A DNA stretch of 5,077 bases, taken from Verrucomicrobiales bacterium (GTDB lineage Bacteria; Verrucomicrobiota; Verrucomicrobiia; Verrucomicrobiales; DEV007). Shown one piece after another: positions 1-5,077 of the stretch. The stretch covers positions 1 through 5,077 of the forward strand of contig JALRFZ010000388.1 of the NCBI GenBank assembly GCA_023253615.1, in the 5' to 3' direction. How positions within the stretch are numbered: position 1 is the stretch's first letter; the number at the start of each line of letters is the position of its first letter. The position numbers and the translations under genes are program-made. The notes beneath the pieces were generated by a model. It worked only from the letters and a program-made list of their open reading frames with translations, did no database searches and had not been told where the DNA came from.

Positions 1-138
1 GTGGAGGAGGCTCTCGCGGCCGGCAAGGACGTGCTCCTCGAGATCGAGTTGCAGGGCGCCCGCCAGGTCCGCGACAGCGCGCCGGGTGCCATTCGGGTCT
101 TCCTGGCCCCACCGTCGTGGGAGGTCCTCGTCGAGCGC
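1..138 (+). CDS. gmk: Guanylate kinase, internal fragment (both ends missing)
   Basis: Guanylate kinase phosphorylates GMP to GDP with ATP in the cytoplasm and is normally essential. Frame 1 reads [20 protein letters not shown], then [20 protein letters not shown] and VLVER. This matches the middle of Gmk, roughly residues 85-130 of about 200, including the conserved LLEI(D/E)LQGA strand and the PPS turn. The P-loop half lies before the window. The expected continuation after VER (a leucine, then the RGRGT-type lid) is absent: from about base 139 the sequence is the reverse strand of tilS. The wording [10 protein letters not shown] is, from memory, typical of actinobacterial Gmk, unlike the rest of the window. 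GC is about 72% over bases 1-120 by my count, against about 60% in nearby tilS. GTG at base 1 is an internal valine codon, not a supported start. Identification is firm; its belonging to this chromosome is doubtful. Confidence 0.8.
122..138. other. Chimeric junction between gmk (+) and tilS (-)
   Basis: Plus-strand homology to guanylate kinase ends near base 136, and minus-strand homology to TilS ends near base 125-139. Within this short interval both readings are plausible: gmk gives EVLVER, and tilS gives AALDED on the opposite strand. Two normally essential genes are therefore cut at the same point in convergent orientation. A short shared sequence at the breakpoint is typical of assembly or amplification chimeras. 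A real inversion or horizontal insertion cannot be excluded from sequence alone. Confidence 0.7.
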
Positions 139-840
139 AGCGAGATCCGCCGCCCGCAGGATCGCCTCGCGAGGGTCGCGTCCGAAGATCGATTCGATCT
201 CCGGCAAGAGCCGGTGTCGGATTCGGTTGCGCAGCGCGAAATCCGATTCGTTGCTCGCGTCCTCGCGCCACAGCAGATCGTGACGCGCGGCATAGGCCTG
301 GATCGCGGGCCGGTCCACACCGAGGAGCGGCCTGAAGAAATGCATTGCGACTCCGTCGACCGTCCGGGTGGATTCCTCCCTCATTCCCCCGAGGCCGCGC
401 GCACCCGACCCGCGAAAAAGATGCATCAATACCGTCTCAACACGGTCGTCGGAATGATGCGCGAGAAAGACCCGGGGACATCGCCTCTCCCGCGCCACCT
501 CCGCGATCGCCGCATAGCGCATCTCGCGGGCCATGGTCTCCAGGGATCGCTTCCGTCGTCCTGCCTCCTCCCTGACCTCGACATGGCGGATTTCGCAAGC
601 ATTTCCCCAACGGGTCGCCAGTTCCGCGACAAAAGCGGCATCTTCCGTGGACTCCTTGCCGCGCAGACCGTGATCGACATGCACGACAACGAGGCTACCG
701 AACCCATGGGTTCGCAAGAGATGCCACAGGACGATCGAGTCCACACCGCCCGACACCGCGACGAGATATGGAGACGCGGGATCCCAACGCCTTCCGAGCG
801 TCGCTCCCAACTGCTCAAGTGCCGGCTTCGCCTTCTTCAC
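127..840 (-). CDS. tilS: tRNA(Ile)-lysidine synthase TilS, 3' end missing
   Basis: TilS ligates lysine to C34 of the CAU anticodon of a tRNA-Ile precursor using ATP, which switches both charging and decoding from AUG to AUA. It acts in the cytoplasm. Reading from GTG at 840, the PP-loop motif SGGVDS lies at residues 30-35. It is followed by HVDHGLRG (54-61), the family block AHHSDD-x-VETVL (127-138) with [13 protein letters not shown] (141-153), RPLL (170-173), DASNES (194-199) and [10 protein letters not shown] (204-213). These are TilS signatures in the right order. About 235 residues of the N-terminal catalytic domain are present. The family is usually about 320-430 residues, so the C-terminal tRNA-binding part is missing. 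The minus frame stays open to base 1, but beyond about residue 238 it no longer resembles TilS and lies antisense to gmk. GTG 840 is the only upstream start, because an in-frame TGA lies at 864-862; no Shine-Dalgarno site is visible. The gene is divergent from the RAYT gene. Confidence 0.9.
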
Positions 841-846
841 TCGAAC

Positions 847-875
847 GATTGAACAGGGTCAAGCAACAGAGTCAA
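847..875 (-). promoter_or_regulatory. Possible tilS promoter
   Basis: On the minus strand TTGACT (875-870) is followed after 17 bases by TCAATC (852-847). The -35 box is a 5/6 match to the sigma-70 consensus, but the -10 box matches only 3/6. If used, transcription would start at or next to GTG 840, giving a leaderless or nearly leaderless message. That would fit the absence of a ribosome binding site. The weak -10 keeps this tentative. Confidence 0.2.
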
Positions 876-884
876 CCCCGTTGA
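863..884. repeat. Imperfect repeat copy 1 with small palindrome
   Basis: The segment starts with GCAAC and ends with CCCGTTGA. A related segment lies at 977-997 with the same two ends and a similar length (22 versus 21 bases). In this copy TCAAC (872-876) and GTTGA (880-884) form a 5-base stem with a 3-base loop. Because it lies upstream of a RAYT gene, it could be a REP-like recognition sequence. The similarity is short and may be chance. Confidence 0.3.
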
Positions 885-976
885 ATGGCACAAAAACCGA
901 AAGATACCCCGCCAACCAAATACCGAAATGACCAAAACAGGCCAAGTTCATGAACACAAGAGTGCAAGAATAAATC

Positions 977-997
977 GCAACGGACCAGACCCGTTGA
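977..997. repeat. Imperfect repeat copy 2 with hairpin
   Basis: This segment shares GCAAC and CCCGTTGA ends with the copy at 863-884. CAACGG (978-983) pairs perfectly with CCGTTG (991-996) across a 7-base loop. The right arm overlaps the candidate -35 box of the RAYT gene, so the hairpin could be an operator-like or transposase-bound site. This is inference only. Confidence 0.3.
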
Positions 998-1019
998 CAT
1001 ATATCGGACCGCGTGTAAT
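994..1019 (+). promoter_or_regulatory. Possible promoter of the RAYT gene
   Basis: A perfect TTGACA lies at 994-999. The best -10 is TGTAAT (1014-1019, 5/6) at a short 14-base spacing. At the more usual 16-base spacing, TAATGT (1016-1021) matches only 3/6. It sits in the AT-richer block 27-52 bases before the ATG. The location is right, but the spacing is suboptimal. Confidence 0.3.
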
Positions 1020-1045
1020 GTCGAATTAAGAAACCCTTCAATTTC

Positions 1046-2098
1046 ATGAGGCAGATCAGAATCAAAAATACAGGAAAAGCATATTATCATTGCATTTCAC
1101 GTGTCGTGGACCGGCGGATGGTGTTTCAGGCGGGGGAAAAGGAAGCTTTTCGGGCGACGATGCGGAAGCTGGAAGCTTTTGCAGGGGTCCGGGTGGTCAC
1201 TTATTGCCTGATGAGCAATCACTTCCACCTTCTCCTGGAAGTGCCGGACCGGGCCACCCTGCCGCGTCTGGATGCGGAGGGGCTGCTCCGGGTGCTGCCG
1301 CTGCTCTATGACCCTGCCACGGTGGAGACGATTGCCCAAGAACTCGAAACGGCCCGGAAATCAGGCAATGCGACCTGGGAACGCGAAATCCTCGATCGCT
1401 ACGAATACCGCCGTGGCGATCTCTCGATGTTCTTGAAGGACCTCAAGCAACGGGTCTCGATGTTCATGAACAAACGGCTCGAGCGCAGCGGCACGCTCTG
1501 GGAAGGTCGATTCAAGAGTGTGCTTGTGGAGGGGGGCGAGGCGGCGCTGCAAACGGTGGCGGCGTACATCGATCTCAATCCGGTGCGGGCGGGGATGGTG
1601 GGGCGCCCGGAGGACTACCGCTGGAGCGGCTACGGCGAGGCCTGTGGGACGGGCAAGGGCTCGGCGAAGGCGCGCTCGGGGCTGGGTTCGATCCAGCGCG
1701 AGGGATTGGAAACTCCCGGCTCCGTGACGGATTGGGAGGTGGTGGGCGAACGTTACCGCCGCCTGCTATACGTGGAGGGCGTGGAACGACCGGGCGAGGA
1801 GGTGACGGGGGAAGGCGGTCGCAGAGGGATCGCGGCGGTGGAGGTGGAGCAGGTCGTGGCGGGAAACCGGCGGATGACCTTGCCGGAGGTGCTGCATCGG
1901 AAGGTGCGATATTTCACCGACGGCGTGGTGCTGGGATCCGCGGCGTTCGTGGAAGAGGCCTTCGGGCGCTTGCAGGAGCAGGGCCGGATCAGCGGAAAAC
2001 GCCGGACCGGCGCGCGCAAGATGCGGGGAGCGGACTTCGGAGAACTCCGCGTGCTGCGCGATCTGCGCGTGCGGGTGATCGATGACGCGGGTGTTTGA
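1046..2098 (+). CDS. REP-associated tyrosine transposase (RAYT), IS200-like HUH family
   Basis: This is a Y1/HUH single-strand DNA transposase-like protein of 350 residues. RAYTs bind and cleave short palindromic REP sequences on the chromosome and are usually single, stably kept genes rather than active insertion sequences. Seen here: an N-terminal beta strand with YYHCISRVVDR (13-23), YCLMSNHFHLLLEVP (53-67) with the HUH histidines H59 and H61, LKQRVSMFMNKR (133-144), GTLWEGRFKS (149-158), and AYIDLNPVRAG (173-183). Y174 aligns with the catalytic Y115 of Escherichia coli TnpA-REP, so the catalytic residues look intact. The protein is about twice the length of the E. coli enzyme (165 residues). 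It has roughly 60 residues between the HUH motif and the next block, and a C-terminal extension containing VRYFTDGVVLGS (287-298) and GARKM (322-326). Both features recur, from memory, in the Verrucomicrobiota/Planctomycetota subgroup. ATG 1046 is the first start after an in-frame TAA at 1016; no Shine-Dalgarno site is visible. No terminal inverted repeats or partner gene (tnpB) are present. Confidence 0.9.
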   Translation: MRQIRIKNTGKAYYHCISRVVDRRMVFQAGEKEAFRATMRKLEAFAGVRVVTYCLMSNHFHLLLEVPDRATLPRLDAEGLLRVLPLLYDPATVETIAQELETARKSGNATWEREILDRYEYRRGDLSMFLKDLKQRVSMFMNKRLERSGTLWEGRFKSVLVEGGEAALQTVAAYIDLNPVRAGMVGRPEDYRWSGYGEACGTGKGSAKARSGLGSIQREGLETPGSVTDWEVVGERYRRLLYVEGVERPGEEVTGEGGRRGIAAVEVEQVVAGNRRMTLPEVLHRKVRYFTDGVVLGSAAFVEEAFGRLQEQGRISGKRRTGARKMRGADFGELRVLRDLRVRVIDDAGV

Positions 2099-2184
2099 AA
2101 TCCGCCAAAACCGCCCGGGCACGATACGCCAGGAACCGGAACCGCGCGGATCGCCCTGCTTTTCCCCGCCATTCCGGGTGTCGC

Positions 2185-2212
2185 TTTCCCCGCTTGCAAT
2201 CCGGGAAATTGC
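2185..2212. other. Alternative small hairpins before typA
   Basis: In the 132-base spacer between the RAYT gene and typA, TTTCCC (2185-2190) can pair with GGGAAA (2203-2208). Alternatively GCAAT (2196-2200) can pair with ATTGC (2208-2212). The two stems are mutually exclusive. There is no following T-run, so this is not a typical intrinsic terminator. It could be part of the typA leader, a REP-like site, or chance. No convincing sigma-70 promoter for typA was seen in the spacer. Confidence 0.2.
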
Positions 2213-2230
2213 GCGGTCATTCCCCGTCCC

Positions 2231-4069
2231 ATGTCTGACCCCTCCTCCAACTCCCTGATCCCGCCTTCCCGGATCCGCAACATCGCCATCATCGCCCACG
2301 TTGATCATGGCAAAACCACGCTGGTGGACCAGATGCTGAAGCATGCGGGATCCTTCCGCGACAACCAGGTGGTGGAGGAGCGCGCGATGGACTCGATGGA
2401 CCAGGAGCGCGAGCGAGGCATCACGATCAAGGCAAAGAACACCTCGGTGAAGTGGGGCGACAACATCATCAACATCGTCGACACCCCCGGCCACGCCGAC
2501 TTCGGCGGCGAGGTGGAGCGGGTCATGAAAATGGTCGATGGCGTCCTCCTCGTCGTCGATGCCTACGAGGGTCCCCAGGCCCAGACGCGTTTCGTGCTGA
2601 AAAAAGCGCTCGCCCACGGCCTCACGCCGATCGTTTTCGTCAACAAGATCGACCGTCCCAACGCGGAGCCTCTCCTGATGCACGACAAGGTGCTCGAGCT
2701 GTTCCTCGACCTCGATGCGAACGAAGAGCAGTTCGGCGCGCCCTTCCTCTCCGGATCGGCCAAGAACGGTTACGCCGGTCTGAAGCCGACCGACGAGATG
2801 AAGGACATGACCCCGCTCTTCGAGGCGATCATGGAGCACATCCCGGCTCCCGACGCGGATCCGGACGGGGAATTCAAGATGCTCGTCTCGAACATCGATT
2901 GGTCCGACTACGTCGGTCGGATCGCCATCGGCAAAATCCTGGCCGGCAGCGTCGAGATCGGTCAGACGGTGTGGCGCCTCATCCCGGGTGAAAAACCGCA
3001 GCGCGCCAAAATCACGAAGGTCTTCGAATACACCGCTCTCGCGACGGGCGAAGTCACCCTCAGCGGTGCGGGCCACATCGTGGGCCTCTCCGGCTTCGAG
3101 GATGTGGATATCGGCGAGACCATCGCCGCCACGGCCGAGTCCGAGCCCATCCCCTTCGTCGAGATCGATCCGCCGACGGTCATGATGTCCTTCGCCGTGA
3201 ACGACGGCCCCTACGCCGGCACCGAGGGCAACCGCGTCACATCGCGGGAAATCCGCGACCGCATCTTCCGCGAGGCCCGCACCAACGTCTCGATCAAGGT
3301 CGAGGACACCGACAGCGCCGGCGAGTTCAAGGTCAGCGCGCGCGGCGCCATGCAGGTGGCGGTCGTCGTCGAGGAAATGCGCCGCGAAGGCTTCGAGGTG
3401 CTCGTTTCGCGCCCCACCGTCATCAAACGCGAGATCAACGGACGCCTTCACGAGCCCTTCGAGACCCTCTATCTCGAGGCACCCGAGGAAACGATCGGTG
3501 GCTGTATCCAGGCCCTCGCGAACCGGAAGGGCGTGATGGAATCGATGAGCACCCGCAACGGCCGCACCACGATCGAGGCAACCATCCCCACCCGCGGCCT
3601 CATCGGCTTTGAATTCGAACTGCTGAACCTCACCAGTGGCGAAGGCATCATGTCGCACCTCTTCAAGGAATACCGTCCCGACTCGGGCGACATCCGCACC
3701 CGCGGCACCGGCACTCTCGTCTCCATGGAGAAAGGCGAGGCGATGACCTATGCGCTCGGCAACATCGAAACGCGCGGCAAACTTTTCGTCGGTCCCGGCG
3801 ACGTCGTCTATGAAGGCATGATCGTGGGTGAAAACCCCCGCGCCGACGACCTGCCGGTGAATCCGACCAAAGCGAAGCACGTGACGAACCACCGGGCCGC
3901 CGGCAGCGACAAGACGACCGCCCTGACCCCTCCGCTGAAGTTTTCGCTCGAGCGCGCCATCGAGTACATCGAGCCGGACGAACTCGTCGAAGCCACGCCG
4001 AAGAACATCCGCCTCCGCAAGCGCATCCTCGACAGCAACGAGCGCAAGCGTCTCGCGAAGAAGGGGTGA
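2231..4069 (+). CDS. typA: Ribosome-associated translational GTPase TypA/BipA
   Basis: TypA (BipA) is a cytoplasmic GTPase of the EF-G/LepA class that binds the 70S ribosome and supports 50S assembly and growth under stress such as cold. The 612-residue product matches the usual length (about 607 in Escherichia coli). GTPase motifs seen: G1 AHVDHGKT (22-29), G2 RGITI (62-66), G3 DTPGH (84-88), G4 NKID (138-141) and G5 SAK (176-178). The switch I segment [13 protein letters not shown] is the TypA version. Next come domain II (about 205-300), an EF-G-like domain (about 305-390), the domain V-like region with GRLHEPFE (404-411), and the TypA-specific C-terminal domain (about 480-600). The latter contains [13 protein letters not shown] (492-504), [11 protein letters not shown] (527-537) and the ending [13 protein letters not shown] plus NIRLRKR. 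It is intact with no frameshift. The ATG follows pyrimidine-rich sequence with no Shine-Dalgarno site. It lies 132 bases after the RAYT gene, so separate transcription is likely but not shown. Confidence 0.97.
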   Translation: MSDPSSNSLIPPSRIRNIAIIAHVDHGKTTLVDQMLKHAGSFRDNQVVEERAMDSMDQERERGITIKAKNTSVKWGDNIINIVDTPGHADFGGEVERVMKMVDGVLLVVDAYEGPQAQTRFVLKKALAHGLTPIVFVNKIDRPNAEPLLMHDKVLELFLDLDANEEQFGAPFLSGSAKNGYAGLKPTDEMKDMTPLFEAIMEHIPAPDADPDGEFKMLVSNIDWSDYVGRIAIGKILAGSVEIGQTVWRLIPGEKPQRAKITKVFEYTALATGEVTLSGAGHIVGLSGFEDVDIGETIAATAESEPIPFVEIDPPTVMMSFAVNDGPYAGTEGNRVTSREIRDRIFREARTNVSIKVEDTDSAGEFKVSARGAMQVAVVVEEMRREGFEVLVSRPTVIKREINGRLHEPFETLYLEAPEETIGGCIQALANRKGVMESMSTRNGRTTIEATIPTRGLIGFEFELLNLTSGEGIMSHLFKEYRPDSGDIRTRGTGTLVSMEKGEAMTYALGNIETRGKLFVGPGDVVYEGMIVGENPRADDLPVNPTKAKHVTNHRAAGSDKTTALTPPLKFSLERAIEYIEPDELVEATPKNIRLRKRILDSNERKRLAKKG

Positions 4070-4117
4070 TTCTCCGTCCACAGATTCCCTCGGGGGACCG
4101 CACGAATTCGGTGGGCG

Positions 4118-4137
4118 CGTGATGGTGTGACATCACG
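4118..4137. other. Perfect 7-bp hairpin downstream of typA
   Basis: CGTGATG (4118-4124) pairs perfectly with CATCACG (4131-4137) across a 6-base loop, 49 bases after the typA stop. No T-run follows. It could help end typA transcription or protect the 3' end of its message, or be a REP-like palindrome. Confidence 0.35.
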
Positions 4138-4143
4138 GGGATT

Positions 4144-4161
4144 GAACCGGAGACCGGGTTC
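4144..4161. terminator. Second hairpin after typA, possible terminator component
   Basis: GAACCGG (4144-4150) pairs with CCGGGTTC (4154-4161), with an AGA loop and one bulged G. It follows the previous hairpin by six bases. The downstream sequence lacks a T-tract, so intrinsic termination is not strongly supported. The tandem arrangement after a stop codon is the main argument. Confidence 0.3.
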
Positions 4162-4192
4162 ATGTGAAATGGCACCTTTCAGGAGCCTTGCA

Positions 4193-4264
4193 CCGGGCCC
4201 GGCTTGAAGCGACATCCTCCGGGCATGGCGGACTCCGCGCGGAATCCGGGACGGTGGCGGTCCC
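4193..4264. other. Palindrome and hairpin cluster upstream of dnaE
   Basis: Three more structures lie close together. CCGGGCCCGG (4193-4202) is a perfect 10-base palindrome. CGGACTCC (4229-4236) pairs with GGAATCCG (4241-4248) with one mismatch and a GCGC loop. GGGAC (4248-4252) pairs with GTCCC (4260-4264). Together with the two hairpins after typA, much of the 281-base gene-free stretch 4070-4350 is self-complementary. High GC makes short stems common, so functional meaning is uncertain. I saw no tRNA, no small gene and no known riboswitch here. Confidence 0.3.
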
Positions 4265-4293
4265 ACCCCGGTGCGATTTTTGGACAATCGCCC

Positions 4294-4321
4294 TTGCCCT
4301 CGGGATGGCGCTCTCTAAGCT
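4294..4321 (+). promoter_or_regulatory. Candidate dnaE promoter
   Basis: TTGCCC (4294-4299) and TAAGCT (4316-4321) are separated by 16 bases and would place a transcript start about 20-25 bases before the dnaE ATG. Both boxes are partial sigma-70 matches (4/6 and 3/6). Position and spacing are suitable, and it is the best candidate in the region. Confidence 0.3.
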
Positions 4322-4350
4322 AGCTCCCGCCCGATTTCCGTCTCCGCCCG

Positions 4351-5077
4351 ATGCCGACCGATCCCTTCATCCACCTCCACCTGCACACCGAGTATTCCCT
4401 CCTCGACGGGGCGGTGCGCATCGCGGATCTGATGAAGAAAGCCGAGCGCTGCAAGATGCCCGCGGTGGCGATGACCGACCACGGCAACATCTTCGGGGCG
4501 ATCGAATTCTACCAGGCGGCGAAAAAGGCGGGGATCAAACCCATCATCGGCTGCGAGGCCTACCTGACTCCGCCCGGGGTGCCGCTAACGGAGAAAAAAG
4601 CCGAGATGGTGAGTTCCGGCAAGGTGAAGAAAAAACGCAACTCGCACCTCACCCTGCTCGCCTCGACGAACGAAGGCTACGCGAACCTGATGAAGCTCGT
4701 CAGCCTCGGCCACCTCGAGGGGATGTATTACAAACCGCGGATCGACAAGGAGGCCCTCGCCACCCACTCCGAGGGCATCATCTGCCTGAGCGGCTGCATC
4801 AACGGCGAGATCAACCAGTTCATCCAGAACGAGGACCTCGACTCGGCGCGCAAGAGCCTCGGTGAATTCGTCGACATTTTCGGACGCGACCGCTTTTTTC
4901 TCGAGGTGCACGACCACGGCTTCTCCGAACAGGCCACCTGCACGCGGCAGATGGTGGAGTTCGGGAAGGAGTTCGGTCTCGACCTCGTCGCCGCGAACGA
5001 CGTCCACTTTCTCAACCAGGCCGACCACGACGCGCACGATGTGATGATCTGCATCGGCACCGGCTCGCTCCTCATGG
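4351..5077 (+). CDS. dnaE: DNA polymerase III alpha subunit DnaE, N-terminal part (runs off window)
   Basis: DnaE is the replicative C-family DNA polymerase subunit of the holoenzyme. The frame from ATG 4351 stays open for 242 codons to the window end; the full protein is usually about 1,150-1,200 residues. What is present is the N-terminal PHP domain. It starts FIHLHLHTEYSLLDG (6-20), then TDHGNIFGAIEFY (42-54), AGIKPIIGCEAY (60-71), SHLTLLA (98-104), CLSGCINGEI (145-154), FLEVHDHG (183-190) and AANDVHFL (214-221). The PHP metal-ligand positions (H10, H12, H44, E69, H99, C149, D217, H219) look intact. In Escherichia coli DnaE several are lost, so this PHP domain probably still binds metal and may keep phosphoesterase or proofreading activity. 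The polymerase palm and the OB and tau-binding domains lie beyond the window. The ATG follows pyrimidine-rich sequence without a Shine-Dalgarno site; upstream lies a gene-free, hairpin-rich stretch after typA. Confidence 0.95.
   Translation, partial: MPTDPFIHLHLHTEYSLLDGAVRIADLMKKAERCKMPAVAMTDHGNIFGAIEFYQAAKKAGIKPIIGCEAYLTPPGVPLTEKKAEMVSSGKVKKKRNSHLTLLASTNEGYANLMKLVSLGHLEGMYYKPRIDKEALATHSEGIICLSGCINGEINQFIQNEDLDSARKSLGEFVDIFGRDRFFLEVHDHGFSEQATCTRQMVEFGKEFGLDLVAANDVHFLNQADHDAHDVMICIGTGSLLM

Noticed and set aside
1..852. Plus-strand open frame of 283 codons starting at GTG 1
   Set aside because: It is a fusion of a real gmk fragment (first about 45 codons) with antisense tilS. The minus strand carries ordered TilS motifs, so bases after about 138 are not coding on the plus strand.
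1141..1180. Direct repeat GGAAGCTTTT at 1141-1150 and 1171-1180
   Set aside because: It lies inside the RAYT coding sequence and encodes two similar EAF segments on a helix; likely coincidental.
1046..2098. Complete insertion sequence with defined ends around the transposase gene
   Set aside because: No terminal inverted repeats, target duplication or tnpB partner seen. The protein is of the RAYT type, which is normally not a self-mobile element.
2113..2149. Two 8-base palindromes, GCCCGGGC (2113-2120) and CCGCGCGG (2142-2149)
   Set aside because: Short palindromes of this kind are expected by chance in GC-rich sequence, and they share no sequence with each other.
1766..4081. Minus-strand open frame of 771 codons opposite the RAYT gene and typA
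   Set aside because: It is antisense to the intact typA gene in codon-aligned register, spans the RAYT/typA spacer, and its residues (D, E, H, V, G-rich) are those expected from reading a GC-rich gene backwards.
4125..4165. tRNA T-arm-like GGTTCAATCC on the minus strand
   Set aside because: The five bases on each side do not form a T stem, and no D arm, anticodon arm or acceptor stem could be found around it.
3808..4287. Minus-strand open frame reaching into the typA-dnaE spacer
   Set aside because: Arg/Ser-rich, low-complexity shadow of typA with no recognisable motif and no start signal.
4164..4865. Plus-strand open frame of 233 codons overlapping the dnaE start
   Set aside because: After 4351 it is an out-of-frame reading of dnaE (Pro/Arg-rich), and its earlier part has no homology I recognise.

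Overview
This is a GC-rich bacterial window holding ordinary housekeeping genes around one transposase-family gene. The gene complement, the long Verrucomicrobiota/Planctomycetota-type REP-associated tyrosine transposase (RAYT), and the lack of clear Shine-Dalgarno sites before any start suggest a high-GC member of Verrucomicrobiota (Luteolibacter/Haloferula-like). That placement is inferred from remembered family resemblance, not from a search.

Layout. Bases 1 to about 138 encode, on the plus strand, the middle of a guanylate kinase (gmk). Its wording is close to actinobacterial Gmk. It stops abruptly and is joined to the minus-strand gene tilS, tRNA(Ile)-lysidine synthase, which runs from 840 down to about 127 and is cut at the same point. 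The join looks like a chimera, probably artefactual. It also creates a misleading 283-codon plus-strand open frame at 1-852. Bases 841-1045 are a relatively AT-rich divergent intergenic region with an imperfect repeat pair and candidate promoters. A full-length RAYT-type HUH transposase gene lies at 1046-2098 (+). It is followed by a 132-base spacer and an intact typA/bipA gene at 2231-4069 (+). Bases 4070-4350 carry no gene but are rich in hairpins and hold a plausible promoter. The 5' part of dnaE, the DNA polymerase III alpha subunit, starts at 4351 (+) and runs off the window end.

How the genes relate. TilS (tRNA modification), TypA (ribosome-associated GTPase) and DnaE (replication) are core informational genes with no obvious shared pathway. 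Spacing suggests separate transcription of tilS, typA and dnaE, although typA could be co-transcribed with the RAYT gene. I found no CRISPR array, tRNA, rRNA, phage module or defence system, and no evidence of an undescribed system. The items most worth checking are the gmk/tilS junction and possible RAYT recognition sites in the intergenic regions.
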